Below are positions 23,018 through 35,689 of a stretch of DNA of 64,000 nucleotides, in pieces; within the stretch, counting starts at the first letter, position 1, and each line of letters starts with the position of its first letter. A program made the translations under genes and the position numbers. Where the stretch lies: NCBI GenBank assembly GCA_023213395.1, contig CM041465.1:39873741-39937740 (forward strand), read 5' to 3'. A model generated the notes under the pieces. It ran no database searches, was not told where the DNA came from, and was given only the letters and a program-made list of their open reading frames with translations. Origin of the DNA: Cycas panzhihuaensis (lineage: Eukaryota > Cycadophyta).

Positions 23018-24680
23018 AAAGAGTACATAATTTTATTTTTTCACCTATTGAATGTTGGAAACACTTGTGAGACTCCATCCAAAGGTATTTATATTCTTTT
23101 TAAAGGGAAATAAAGACAAAAAAGGATTTGATTTAAATCAGATAATCAAGAAATAAAATCATTATACATAAAAGGAAGGATATTTACAACACTAAAAATA
23201 AGTTCACTGTTGGAAGGAGGAGCTCTAAGAGTGTTAAGTTAGTTCCTAGTAGACTTAACTTCAGTCATATATGAGAGAATAGAGTTGGTAAAGGTATGAT
23301 ATATAAATGTGCCTTTAGTATAATTACTCTAGAGTCATCTTTGTACTCATAAAGGGAATATATAATGTTCCATACTTCATGAGAAGTGTCTTCCATCTTA
23401 ATGTTTTGATCTATATTATCCTTCATAACTAAGTGAAGGAATGATAGAGTTATCTTATCTTTAGATCTAAATGCAGTAAGAACAATAGGGTCTAGAGGGA
23501 TCTCATTGTTTAGGTTGGTTGGGTCAGATGTGGACGCAGGTTTGGATATGTCTTCAAATATATAAGACTAAAAATCATTCGTAATTAAGAGATGTTTGAC
23601 TTATTTCTTCCAAGCCAAAAAGTTATTACTCCCAAATAGTTTACTAGTGTTTAAAGTTAATATTTGTATTGTCATTATGAACTATTTACCTAGTGAGTCA
23701 CTAAGCTAGAATGTTAAAGTTTTAATGTTTCCAATGAAGTTCTTAATTATTATTCTATTTAGTGGAACCTACCCACAAATGGTAGTTTAAGAACTCTATA
23801 TATATTGGTATGTGATTAAGTTAAACTTGGTATACCTTGGTATGTGAGCTTAAAAGGCTCAATTACCTCCTTAACACTATGTATCCACCTACATTAAATT
23901 TATGCCAAATGATAGATTTAGCAAAAGACTACAACTAAGGTACTCAGTTCTTGTGGGTAGGCTAGTCTTTGAACACCAAAGAAAGGGTCTACACTTTAAT
24001 CTATCACTTGATACACCTTATAGTAACGTACCCCCTAGTCTATTTATTTACGTGACTACAACTCACACGTGTAAGAATGATTACTTCAAGGGTCTTAATT
24101 GTATCTCTTATAGGATTAGTAGTTTACAAAATTCAATTTGGAGATCATCTTATTTAATATTTTAAGTTTAAATTTTATTTTAATGTGGTCTTATTTAAAG
24201 ATAGGAATATGATTTTTTAATGATTTTGAAGTAAGAGACTTAAGTAAAAGGAACGTAGTAAATGAATAATAAAATTTTAAAGGAAGGGTTTAGAGTACTC
24301 AATAAGGAAGGGGCCACTACTAAAATGTGGGGAGATAATCGTTCCTCAAATTAAGAAAAGCATTTATAACCATAAAGCACCACACACTATTAGCTTAAAA
24401 AATGAGTGAAAAATGATTTTTAAATGATAAAAAAAAATTGTAATATGTTTGCAACTGAAAATTTTTCTTAAAAATATATTTAAAGGTTTCAGTTAAAAAA
24501 AAAGTGTTTTAAAAGCATAAGATAAGTTGAAGAAAGGGGTTTATATAGCCTAAAAGTTTCCCAAAATATGCTAAATAATCATCCAAGTTGAAGTACTTTG
24601 TATCATGATTCCAATGGTATAAATGACTCAGAAAATAAACACCTAGTTATAATGTTATGAGCAAAATAGTATCGCTTAGG
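23018..24680 (-). mobile_element. Copia fragment E: gag and leader, related to copia I
   Basis: Minus-strand gag from the ATG at 23673-23675 down to about 23170, with leader at about 23700-24600. The leader aligns with 52000-52350 of copia I (shared words include ATGCCAAATGATAGA/ATGCCAAACGACAGA and ACACCTTATAG). No LTR, pol or primer site is present, so it is a 5' fragment. A run of 13 T (23008-23020) sits at its left edge. Confidence 0.65.
23170..23675 (-). pseudogene. Copia E gag N-terminal part
   Basis: The start ATG at 23673-23675 is intact, followed by MTIQILTLNTSKLFGSNNF, then FLAWKK, LLITNDF, PLDPIVLTAFRSKDKITLSF and NIIYSLYEYKDDSRV. These correspond position by position with the copia I gag at 51572-51847. 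TAG stops stand where copia I has Gln and Trp. The frame fades left of 23170, before any zinc knuckle. Confidence 0.7.
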
Positions 24681-24689
24681 TTATTGAAC

Positions 24690-24840
24690 TAAAATTTGGT
24701 CACACTTGAGGTTGCAACTTTATAACCCAATCATATTTGATATTATAACTTTACAACCTAGTCACACTTGGGTTGTTGAATTATGATTTGGTCACATTTC
24801 ATATTATGACTTGGATGTACTTAGGTTGCACATGACTAGT
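24690..24840. repeat. Degenerate GTCACACT minisatellite, right part
   Basis: TTGGTCACACTTGAGGTTGC, CCTAGTCACACTTGGG and TTTGGTCACATTTC occur within 150 bases. The same word set as 22741-23005 suggests one array now split in two. Confidence 0.55.
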
Positions 24841-24910
24841 TACTAGTGGAAAAGGGGCTCTGCAAATTTATAGGAATATTCTAATTTAGTTAAATTTTTA
24901 AATAACTTTA

Positions 24911-25580
<670 letters not shown>

Positions 25581-27612
25581 CAAATCCAAAAATTGCCAAG
25601 ATGCCCAAGCATTGATCAAAATCCTATGGGTGAAGTTTTTGCAAAATTTTTGATTGAAATTGATTCAAATATAATCAAAATCAATCAAACACTTGATTGA
25701 TTAAATGAATTAATTGATCTATAAATGAATCTTGTTCAACAAAACTCATAAGTGAGGTCTCTTGAGCTCAATAAATGTTATGTGATTAGATTTTTTCCAA
25801 GAAAGAGGTGACAAACAGAGTTAAGATTATGTGATAGAGCAAAGTACTAATTCTTATCGATATAGAGGGGATGTGGCCTGAAAGTAGTCTTTGCCTATAG
25901 ATCATGAAGAGAAATGGGCTCATAGCTAGTTCATATGTCTCATCTAGAGTAGGAATGAATAATAATTGACGTAGATATTGCTTAACATAAATAAAATATA
26001 AAATAGTAGCCATAGGATTAGGTGACACATGCCATGTCATTGAGTGACACATACCACACCAATCATCAACAAACTTTATAGGTAGTAGGAGGCCATGGCC
26101 AATAATCAATTAAATAGGAGGATCATGTAGGTATAATAAGTGGCAGTTAAGTGGTATAACTACTTCATATTTAGAGGCCCTTTGTAAGTGATTGATGAAT
26201 ATAAAATAGATGACAAATATAGTTTCATGTAAGACAATAATCAAAGTTAATGAGGGAGTGGAAAAGATGACTTGTCATTTAGAAGAAAGAGGGCTATTGT
26301 TAAGACTAATCCCTTTGTTCAAATCTATGTTATGCTTTGCAATGTTTCCAATTTATAATTACTCAATACTGCACACTAGTTTCATACAAACAAGGAATGA
26401 TGCTTAAGCACAGAGGTAAACAGACTCAAGATAGGCATAAATGACATGAACAGAAGTGAATAGTCTTAAATAATCCTTGCAAATGGGGCTCAGTTTTCAT
26501 AACAAAAATAAATAGTCGATCTTCAATTAGTGATAAACCTACAACAGATGAGTGTACTGGAGAAAGTAATAGATATAATTATAATACCAAATGATAGAAT
26601 TAGAATTAATCTAATTACTGGAAAAACACATGATAGGATCTTTATTCTCTTATATCCAACAAACATAAACTTATCAAATATATTATGAATACATTCACTT
26701 GAACACAATATGTTGAATGATTAGAAATTAGTTCTAACTCAAAGAATGACTAATAAAATTAATCAATAGCTAATACAGAAGTTTGGTAGAGTTTTGATTC
26801 TTACCAAATATAAAACCCTCATTACTTGATGAGTATAGATATGGCATTAATTTATAGGGGGCTTTATGCCTATTAATTTACAAATAGTGGACATGGATTG
26901 GATCTCACATGCTCATACTTTATTAAACCTCATATTACATACACCTGATTAGATAATTATGAAGCTAAATTAGAGTGAGTACCTTCAATTAGGAAGTACA
27001 ACATTAAGTTATAATTTAAGTTACAATTAACTAATTTTATATAAGAGTACATGAAGGGGTTATTATATTTTAATAATCATTAAATTGATAGCTCCTTTAT
27101 TATTATGTCTCTCTACATGGCTTGAAACTCTAGTCTATATCTTCCTCTTGATTGGTAGATTAAATGAGATCTAATGGCATATCCTCATGTGATTAGTTGG
27201 TGGCTCCTCTATATCAATGTGGTTCGCTGTATAATACTCTCTAGCAACTCTTACTCTCCCATAGCTTCTCTATGGTATTGCTCCCATTTGGCAACTTCTT
27301 TTATTAATGAGCAACCTCATATGAACTTTCATTTGGCTTATGTAGCATCTCCTCTCATAGCTACTTTATAGCTCATGACTCTACAACTATTATAACTCGT
27401 GGCTCATCCCTGTTGGCTAGTGGATCTCTTGGCTCCTGTCTAGTAACTGCATTCTCGCAGACTTCCATTCATCATCACATGACCTTATATGAAGGCTACT
27501 ATTAGTCATCACTTGACCCTATGCATCAAACAATCTAAAGAATTGTCCCTAGTAATCATCATTAATCAATCTTGAGTGGATTTCCACCCTCAGGTCTATT
27601 CACTACCACCGG
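25581..27612. other. Unassigned region
   Basis: About 2 kb with no domain I recognise. A 107-codon minus frame (25786-26109) has no familiar motif. The 27181-27450 segment repeats words like TGGCTC but has no clear period. Confidence 0.35.
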
Positions 27613-28859
27613 AAAAAAAAAAAAAAAATATCCATTTTCAATCGTTTTCATACTTTGATTTATATAATTTTGAATATGCTTTGGTATATTCCTCATTTAA
27701 TTTATTATGTATAACTTTAGGTTTCTAAAGTTATGTTATTTTAATACTCATTTCACTTTTTAACATGCATTTTCATCATTTATTTAGTGTGTTAATCATA
27801 TTAATGTCTATGAAAAAGAAATTATAAGTGTGATCTTGATCTGTAATTATCAAGTTAAGTGAAGACTTTTCCATTACAAGTAACTCCAGGCTCCCTATGA
27901 GATGACTTAGGATATTAACTCAGGTTAAAGGTGTTTAAAAATCATTTATTTCATGATTTTTTTGTGTGTTAAACATATTAACATGTATTACAAAATTTTG
28001 CAAGTGATTTAGGCATATCAGTCACTTATTATTACAATTTTTAAGTCTTTAAATCATAGATTTTTAATATATTTACTCATTAGGCTCCTTGTTTAGGGAC
28101 CTAAATTAAGTTAGGTATCACTCTAAAGCATCAAGGAAATTATAAATTAATAAAATAAGTTTTCTTTTTTGGTGTATTGTGGTCATTTTTTGATCCTAAG
28201 TGTTCATTAGTTTACATGTTTTCTTCACGAAGTGTCCATTTCCAGCATTAAAATCTCTTAACACTTCAAAATACTTTATTTAAAGATTTAATCTAGTACA
28301 TAGTTACATTTTCTTACTTTTGAGCAATTAAATTAGGCTTTTTGTACCACATTGATAAAGTTTTAAACAACTTAAAATGGTCTTCCAGGCATGTTTTTAG
28401 CAAGTAATTCAACCCACTTATAATCAACTTTAAAAATCATAAATTTGGAGTCTTAAGATTGGTATATTCCCTAAGCGTCTAACTGACTATACAATGAGTG
28501 TACAATAATTAAGACATTAAGTGGGGAGGATAAAAAAGGGTGTTATCAATATTGTGAACACTAAGGAATGCATATTACTCTATGTAGATCAACCCTACCT
28601 CAATTATATTGATTTTTATAACTTGGACAAATCTGATCTATTTATCAAATTGGATGACTCACGAGTGAAGCCCTCCATTTCATCCATATATTTTTTAGTC
28701 CAACACTAAATAATTCAAGATATTGAGTCAGATGATGCATGCTCAAGGCCTTTCTTAGGCATATTGAGAAAATGTAATCATCACTACTACCTACCTATCA
28801 AACCGTAGCTCCATTATAGCAGTTTCAAGCATGATGCCTGAGGAGGCTTAGACTGAGAA
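27613..28859. other. Unassigned region with poly-A run and diverged repeats
   Basis: A run of 17 A follows ACCACCGG at about 27613-27629. Beyond it, segments near 27770-27945 and 27945-28130 share GTGTGTTAA.CATATTAA and AGGCTCC at a spacing of about 194 bases; a weaker third copy may end near 28340. A 62-codon plus frame at 28521-28709 is unassigned. Confidence 0.35.
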
Positions 28860-30935
28860 AAAATCCATGGTTAATCATTCACACACTTGCAAGCACATTG
28901 TCTATATGAATGTTCCCCAAGAATAAAGCCAAAAGTTTGATAAAAAAAGTCTCAAATGCATCTTTATCAGATATGTTATTGGTAGCAAATCCTATAGATT
29001 ATATGATTTGATTGGCAAAAGGATGTATATCTTACAAGATGTTATCTTTACAGAAGATACTGGGGAGTTAGACCTCAGTTCAATTATGATCTCCTTTAAT
29101 AAATATAAATCCATCATTAAGGACTTTATTCCCTTAACATCTTAAATAGCATGTCCTTCATTAGTACCTACTTCTCCCTCTTTGTCATCTTCCTTAGTAC
29201 CTTCATTAAGTCTTATGAGTTATTCAGAGATTTATCACACTTCACCATCATAGGACAATGAAGTAACAAATCCATCGATGAAGAAGTTTACCAAATGATA
29301 TCTATAAACTATTATAGGTATATAAAATATTGAAGGAAAACATCCATCCATAATATAGCCACCAATTACTATTAACAATACACTCATGGTTGAAGTGATT
29401 AGTACTCTTGAGCCTTCCACTTTTGAGGATATAAGTTCAAATGAAAAGTGGTAAGTTGTTATGTATGATGAGATCCACTCAATTTATCAAAATGACACAT
29501 GGGACTTGGTTGAATTGCTAATAGAAAAATGGGACATTAGTTGTAAATGGATCTATAAGACTAAGTATAAATCTAATAGCATTATTAAGTAACATAAGGC
29601 TCATCTGGTCATAGAAAGTTTTAAATAATAGGAAAGCATAGACTATAATAAGACATTTATGTCTATCATAAATATGAATACCATCAGAATTGTTATGGCC
29701 GTATTTATTAATGTAAATGACCATTGTATCAAATGGATGTCAAAATCACCTTTGTCAATGATGATTTGACTGAGGAGGTATGTCTAGAACAACCTCATAA
29801 GTATATCTCATAAGATAATAAGCATCTTTTTATTTCCTTAAAAAGGCATTATATGGTCTAAAACAAGCACCATATGCTTGGTATTCTAAAATTGATAATT
29901 ACTTCTTAAAACATAATTTTCATCGATCCACATCTGACTCAAATCTAAACATTAAAGTTTAAAACCAATATATCACTCTTGTCATATTATATATAGATGA
30001 TTTGATCATTACTAGCAATGACATTGATATAATAGAAAATCTTCAAGGGGACTTAAAGAAGATTTTTAAGATGATTGGTCCTAGGATTTCTCATTACTTT
30101 CTTGGCATGGAGGCATTGCAATAGCCAGGTCACATTTTCATATCCCAAGCCAAATTTACTTGGGACATATTACAATGATTCATAATAGAGGACTTTAAAT
30201 CATCACCAACCCCTATAGTGATAGGCATAAAATTGTCACTTAATGAAGAAACAAAATCTATTGATTCCATCCTTTTTAGATAGCTAATGGTTAGTCATAT
30301 TTACTTAACAAACACTAGGCTTAAAATATCATATGCTATTGGAATCTATTCTAGATTTATGATGCAACCTAATTAGTAACACTTAAATACTACAATCCTC
30401 TTAAATACCTCAAAGGTATATTTTAATATTGTCTCTAGTATACTCACAATGAGAACATAACATTAGAAGGGTTCTCAAATTTTGATTGGGTAGAATGCCA
30501 AGATAGCCATAAATATACTTCAAGTTATCATTTCAACATTAGGTCTATAATTATTTAATGGAGTTATAAAAAATAACTAAATACTACTCTTTCCTCCACT
30601 GAAGTGGAATATAAAGCTACTATCAGAGTAGCATGCCAGGCTATTTAGCTCAAACAGATTCTTGGTGAGCCTGGTCTTGAGTAATCTCTACCAATTCCAC
30701 TATATTTTGATAATCAAAGTGTGATTAAGATAGTTAGAAATCCTATATTTTGAATGTACAAATCATGTTAAGGTCCATCACCATTTTATCAAAGAACATG
30801 GACAACAAGGTGGAATTAATCTTGTCTATAGGTTGACCAATCAATAACTTGTCAACATCTTCACTAACCACTTAGCAAAGAGAAGTTTGAGTAATTTAGA
30901 GATGGCCTTGGTATTTGACTTAATGTTGTAAACAT
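28860..30935 (+). pseudogene. Copia F pol: integrase end, RT, RNase H
   Basis: Plus-strand motifs, spread over several frames: KSLKCIFIRYV and SYRLYD near 28950-29010 (integrase C-terminal part); NDTWDLVEL and CKWIYKTKYKSN near 29490-29580 (RT start); SSTEVEYKATIRVACQ near 30593-30640; and FDNQSVIKIVRNP near 30708-30745 (RNase H). The RT active site near 29990-30005 is frameshifted but YIDD-like. Many indels as well as stops make this one of the oldest copies in the window. Confidence 0.75.
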
Positions 30936-30944
30936 TTAAGGGGA

Positions 30945-31380
30945 TGTTAAAACCTTCATATACTAAGAATTAAGTCTTGACCATGTATATTTATATTTTG
31001 ACACTTTATGATTTATGCTAAAGTGGTCCTTCATTTTATTTTAAATTGTCACATTATCCTTTTTATCTTTTATGCCTTTTTTATATATGCTATGCAATAA
31101 AGTCAACTTTGGATGGCTAACACTTGTCACTATCCTCACACACTTAGGAAGTAGAGTTTTACTTAGTTTTATTCTTTTGATCTATGACATGTCACAATTA
31201 TGTACATCCACACTCTTATATAAAGAGTGATATTGTCCTTGTATTACAAGTAGTTTATGATTTAGTGTCATGCTACTTAAGCCATTCTAATACGTTGAGT
31301 GGTAGAATAATCCTCCTCCCTATTATTTATTATATTATGTAGTCTATGTTTATTTTATCAAGTTGTTAATCAATCTTTCA
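30945..31380 (+). repeat. Copia F 3' LTR candidate
   Basis: It begins TGTTAAAACC directly after the purine tract and contains TATATAAAG at 31217-31225. The CA at 31379-31380 is a plausible end. There is no partner LTR to confirm the limits. Confidence 0.55.
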
Positions 31381-31429
31381 TCTTTGTAGGTTTATGAGTT
31401 ATCTTCTCTATCTCCTTAAATAAATCCTA

Positions 31430-31830
31430 TTATGTTCTTTCATTCTTCCACCTTGTTCTTTGATGGTGTGAAGTCTAAGACTGGGACTGGTGTAAGGGTT
31501 GTCCTTAAGTCACCATGTGGCCAAACTCTATTATTATCATATAAGTTTACTATTAACTACATGAATAATATTGCAAAATATGAGGTACTACTGTTAGATT
31601 TGTAGAAGGTTCAAAGCTTGAAGGTGAAATTTTTGAAAGTTTATATAGACTTCAAACTTATGGTATAATAGATCAAGGAAAAATGGTCAACAAATGCAAA
31701 GACTTAAAGCCTACAAGCAAAAGGTACTAGAACTTGTTCAACATCAATCATGTCCCTAAGGAGGAGAACTAATTTATAGATTCCTTGATAATGGTAGCTT
31801 CCTTACTAGAAAATGTTTCAAGGAAAGATC
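31430..31830 (+). pseudogene. Gypsy G RNase H-like domain upstream of RT
   Basis: Plus-strand translation gives FFDGVKSKTGTG near 31453-31490, then LKSPCGQTLLL, NNIAKYEVLLLDL and VYIDFKLMV. This is the fold signature of an archaeal-type RNase H: first Asp in FFDG, Glu in AKYE, Asp in YIDF. The HVPKEEN-like tail near 31750 is also typical. Three acidic residues are still present. It lies upstream of the RT, and a second RNase H lies after the RT at about 43680-44060. Confidence 0.65.
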
Positions 31831-32128
31831 ATAAGTAGGGAGTATTCAAATTTGTAATAAGAGCTACATTGCATAATAATGTGCACTATTGGTACATCTT
31901 TGACAATGGGATTATATATTGTAATTTTTAAAATTAGATGAGGACTTTGTTAGATTACGCCTTAAAGTAGATAACTCTCTTCAAATAGAATAAGAAGCAT
32001 AATCCAATTCATTTTCAAGCCTAAAAATAACCTCCCTTAAAGTTAATAAAATTTCCAAGGGAATTTTCTTATTAAAGGAGTTATTCAATGTAGATGACTC
32101 GTCCAAATCAAAATATGTTAAGCCTAAA

Positions 32129-32882
32129 TTGTATAAAAGGGATTTGGAAGAAGCCACGCCATATAACCTAGGAATAGAAGATGCCACCAAGAATATTTTG
32201 ATAAGGGATGCCTATACCCAAGAAGAGGAGGAGGCCATTATTGATTTATACAAAGAGTATCATGGCCTTTTTTCATATACATGCATAGACCTCAAGATTT
32301 ATGATCTTAAGGTAACCCACCATAATATTCCCTTGGGGAGGAGACTAAAGCTAGCATGGAAAAGGAAGTGGTTCATAAACCTAAACATCAAGAACTTGAT
32401 TTGCGAGGAGCTACAAGAATTAATGGAAGCAGAATGATCTCTCCCATCAAGTATTCAGATTGAATGGTAAACATGGTCCCAATAAGAAAGAAACTTAGGG
32501 ATATTAGGATTTGCATTGATTTTAGAAACTTCAACTAATACTCTCTGAAGGATAACTATCCATTGCCCACAATGGAACAATTTCTTTAAAAAATAACTAG
32601 TTATGAAATGATGTCACTATCTTAAGTTTTAACCAGGTCTTGGTGGCATTAAAAGACAAGCCTAAAATGACTTTCACTACATTATAGGGACATTTACATA
32701 TAAAAAAATGCCATTTAGGCTAATAAATATGGGAGCTACTTTTAGTGAGCCTTGGACAAAGCCTTTAAGATCCTAATAGGTATAATAATTGTCATTATAT
32801 GACATAACTATTTTCCCAAAGAATTGTGATTATCATGTTGGTATTTATAATAGGTTTCTAAAAGGTGCATAAACTTTGGCAT
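32129..32882 (+). pseudogene. Gypsy G reverse transcriptase, first part
   Basis: The open piece 32129-32437 holds the pre-RT linker (YNLGIEDATKNILI) and the RT entry YHGLFSYTCIDLKIYD with HHNIPLG. Broken RT follows: NMVPIRKK-like near 32470, KDNYPLPTMEQF near 32550, KKMPFRLINMGATFSEP near 32700-32755. The YLDD region near 32790 has lost bases. Coding stops at the GGCAT (32878-32882) that borders element H and resumes at 43475 with SLNSRKTILSVTKEKF. Confidence 0.75.
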
Positions 32883-33723
32883 TGTTGACTTTATGAGGTA
32901 TCTTATTACACTTACAAGATACCTCTTACACTTGTCAAGGTTACACAGTGCTATAGTCTAGTTCAGGATACTGTCAACATGGTTATTCACATATATTCCA
33001 CATATATTTCATAGAATTCTACCACAATGGTACACAGCAGTACAGAAATTAATACATACTCAGCAATTCATCATCACAACACAAACAATACACTACTTTC
33101 CATGTAACTCTTCCTTTTATTAAGTAATCAGTTTAATTACATAGAGGCTGGAATGCATTCTTAAGTATTCCAGCAGCATACATTCCTTCTGTTACATATG
33201 CGTACCCAGATGGTACTTATCATACAACGCTGCTCAATGGGTCATCATCGTCTTTGTTTCCCACACCTTTGCATACCCGTGATAATCGGCTCTTACCCTA
33301 ACCTGGTGGTTCATGCATACCTCCTTAAGTACTCATGTTGGTACCTTTTGGCTAAAGGGTTATGACTGCCTGTCATAACCGTACCCCTTCAGTCATACGT
33401 ACCCATTTATTAATCACTTGGTTAGGCACTTCATTAATTATTCTTTGTATCTGTATGTCTGTACGTACGTCTGGCAGTTCCACAGGCCTTCACTGGTTCC
33501 TTTGAGTCATGCGTACTACTTCTGCTCGATTTTGTTCTACAGTTGGTATGTATCTGTCATACGTACCCGTTCTAGGTATGCACCTATCATATGTACCCAA
33601 AATGCTGATTTCTCTACCATTTTGCCTCGTGCATACCTCCGTATGGTCTATACCTGCACAACTTAGGTTGCCTGACCTACCTCTGGTTCTCTCACAGCCA
33701 TAGGATCAATTAATACTCCAACA
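32883..33723 (-). repeat. Gypsy H 3' LTR
   Basis: 841 bp. It aligns with 42634-43469. In the first 200 bases I count about twelve differences, nearly all transitions. The stretch 33380-33660 contains many ATACGTACC/ATATGTACC words, which also occur in the internal 69-bp array. Confidence 0.93.
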
Positions 33724-33741
33724 TCTATCCCAAGTCAATAG

Positions 33742-34905
33742 TTATGGGTTTGAGCATCCTTGCTCAACAAAACTCCAAAAAATTTTCAAATTTTCAGGGT
33801 ATCCCTCCCCCGCTCTGTCTCAAAGCGGCTCCTATTGCCTCTGTCCTCCCAAAATCTCTTCATTGATCTGTATCAGAGTGGCAATGATAGCATCCTTTTC
33901 TTTAATTTTATCTTAAAGAGTAACTATCTCAACTTTATACCCTTCCTCCATTTCCTGAATTAATTGAATGATGGGTCTTGCTTTGTCCTATGGTGTAGGA
34001 GGTGCTGAAGGTTCCCCTACCTCTGTTGCCTGTGGGAAGTCTTCCCATTCTTCCTAGGAGGCTTCTGCTTCTTCTTCCTCCTCCTCTGATTCTTCTTCTC
34101 TCTTCTTCCTCTTTCCTTGTCTATGGACAACCTGTTTTGTCTAAGGGGGAATGGGTGTTCCTGGTGTCTTCTGTAACTAGGTAAGTACTTTCTGCATTTG
34201 TCTTTGCACTCTTCTCTTTGCTTCCAGACTGTTCACTGTGTCTGGAAATTCTACTGCCCACTGTTTGATGATTGGCTCCCGTGGAGAAATTGTGGTCCTA
34301 GTCAGTTGTACCTTTGGACACTGATAGAATAAAATGGCCAAAAGCAAGGAGGGATGTTAGAATGGGTGTGTCCTAATCTCCTTGAGTTGCTGCCTCATAT
34401 TCTCTACTAAGAATTCAGACCAATTCAGCTTTTCCCCATCCTAAATTTTCAACAACACCTACATCATACCTCCCTGAATGTAGGTGTACTTGTGTTTGGA
34501 CAAAAATCTAGAATTTATCACTTCGGCTACCCACTGAAGTCTAACATCCATAATGTCTGCTACACGAATTCCACTGGACATAATCTGAGTGTAGGATTGG
34601 CATAATTCCCTCAACCACATTTCTTGGTTAACTTCTGACCTTTTTGTTCCCAGTGGAACTTCTCCTTCATTGGGAAGTCTTATGATGGCGAGAACTATGT
34701 CTACATCCATTTTGGCTTTCCTGTTATCCTCCTTTAGGGCCATTAGGATTTGGTCCATGAGTTCAGGGTCATAATACATAGGGTTACAGTAAATGTAGTC
34801 TCCCCAACCTGCTTGTTTAACCTTAGCTTGGAATGGAGCTGGTAGGGCTTGTAGCTCCTGCTTAAGCTTTGGTATGTATACCTCCTGATACCCTACTATC
34901 CTCAT
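33742..34905 (-). pseudogene. Extra 3' reading frame of gypsy H, unknown function
   Basis: A single frame runs from the ATG at 34903-34905 to TAA at 33742-33744, 387 codons without a frameshift, ending 18 bases before the 3' LTR. The first 148 codons are open (34459-34905). The rest is interrupted by ten stops, seven of them TAG. The N-terminal part is predicted globular, with LWASTAIMRIVGYQEVYIPK across the start and AGWGDYIYCNPMYYDPELMD after it. The middle has NSRFLSKHKYTYIQGG. The C-terminal part has a basic patch KRKKREEE, an acidic run and a short coiled-coil-like segment (DKIKEKDAIIATLIQ). It lies in a different frame from integrase. By position it resembles the env-like or extra frames of some plant gypsy elements. 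The globular part faintly recalls the putative plant transposon protein domain, but I cannot assign it. Confidence 0.75.
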
Positions 34906-35109
34906 GATGGCTGTGGAGGCCCAGAGATAAGAAAGATTACCTAAGTGTACAAATCAGAACCCTACGTACGTACCTCTTGAGGAATGCTTGCCATTTTTAT
35001 GTCTTTGCATACTGCGATATGTACCGGAGTGAATTCTTTGTGTTCCGTGCCATACGAATGCCTGGCAAATTTTCTGGAGTCTGTTCCACTCTGTGTACTT
35101 CGCGGGAAT

Positions 35110-35580
35110 GCTTGCAGGTATGTAATACTTTGTCGTTTTACAGATTTTTATCTTATACGTGTCGTTGGTACGTATAATATTAAGTATCTCCATTATGCAT
35201 ACTTGATTACGTACGTTTTTGGTACGTAGAATGTATCTAAGCACTTAAAGTATATTTTCCACTATGCGTACCTGACTATGTACTTTTTTGGTACGTATAA
35301 TGCAACCATTTAACTTACTTTGTCTTTTCACTGTGCATACCTGCCTGCGTACTTTTTAGGTACGTATAATGTAATTAAGCCACTTAAAATTTGTTTACAC
35401 TGTACGTACCTGACTACGTACTTTTCAGGTATGTATAGTGTTATTTTGAGTCACTTTTTTGAAATGTGCATACTTCAGTATATTTCCTTGGTACGTATAG
35501 TATAATTTTTAAATTTGATCACCTTTTTAACTATACATACCTGGTAACATTCTGTTTTGGTATGTATACTGTATTTTGCT
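35110..35580 (-). repeat. 69-bp tandem array between integrase and 3' frame of gypsy H
   Basis: GGTACGTATAATG-like words start at 35167, 35221, 35290, 35359, 35428, 35490 and 35559, with an eighth weaker copy at 35117. Four of the spacings are exactly 69. Each unit pairs a TACGTACCTG-like arm with a CAGGTACGTA-like arm, so each can form a hairpin. Confidence 0.85.
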
Positions 35581-35689
35581 TATATGCCTTGGATTTTTCC
35601 TCTGATTTTTTCAATTGCTAATGCTATTACTTATGTCTATGATGAGTTACGGTTGTTTTTTATTTTTTCTAATTTTTTTTCTCTTTTTA

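Larger units (their letters stand above)
28860..31380 (+). mobile_element. Decayed Ty1/copia element F, 3' half
   Basis: Integrase C-terminal part, RT and RNase H remnants in copia order, then a purine tract AAGGGGA (30938-30944) and a 3' LTR candidate. No matching 5' LTR or gag was found upstream, so the element is 5' truncated or too decayed there. The right end abuts gypsy G coding sequence, so it may have inserted into G or truncated it. Confidence 0.7.

Noticed and set aside
25786-26109. 107-codon minus frame
   Set aside because: No motif, unusual composition, AT-rich surroundings with no element context. It could be chance.
27613-27629. Poly-A run as the tail of a LINE, SINE or processed gene
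   Set aside because: No RT or endonuclease motif upstream, no box A/B, and no flanking duplication was recognised.
34954-35244. 96-codon minus frame in phase with the gypsy H 3' frame
   Set aside because: It runs into the 69-bp array and its residues have no motif; probably an accidental upstream extension rather than the start of the protein.
34977-35505. Plus frames over the 69-bp array
   Set aside because: Antisense to the element and made from repeat units; shadows.
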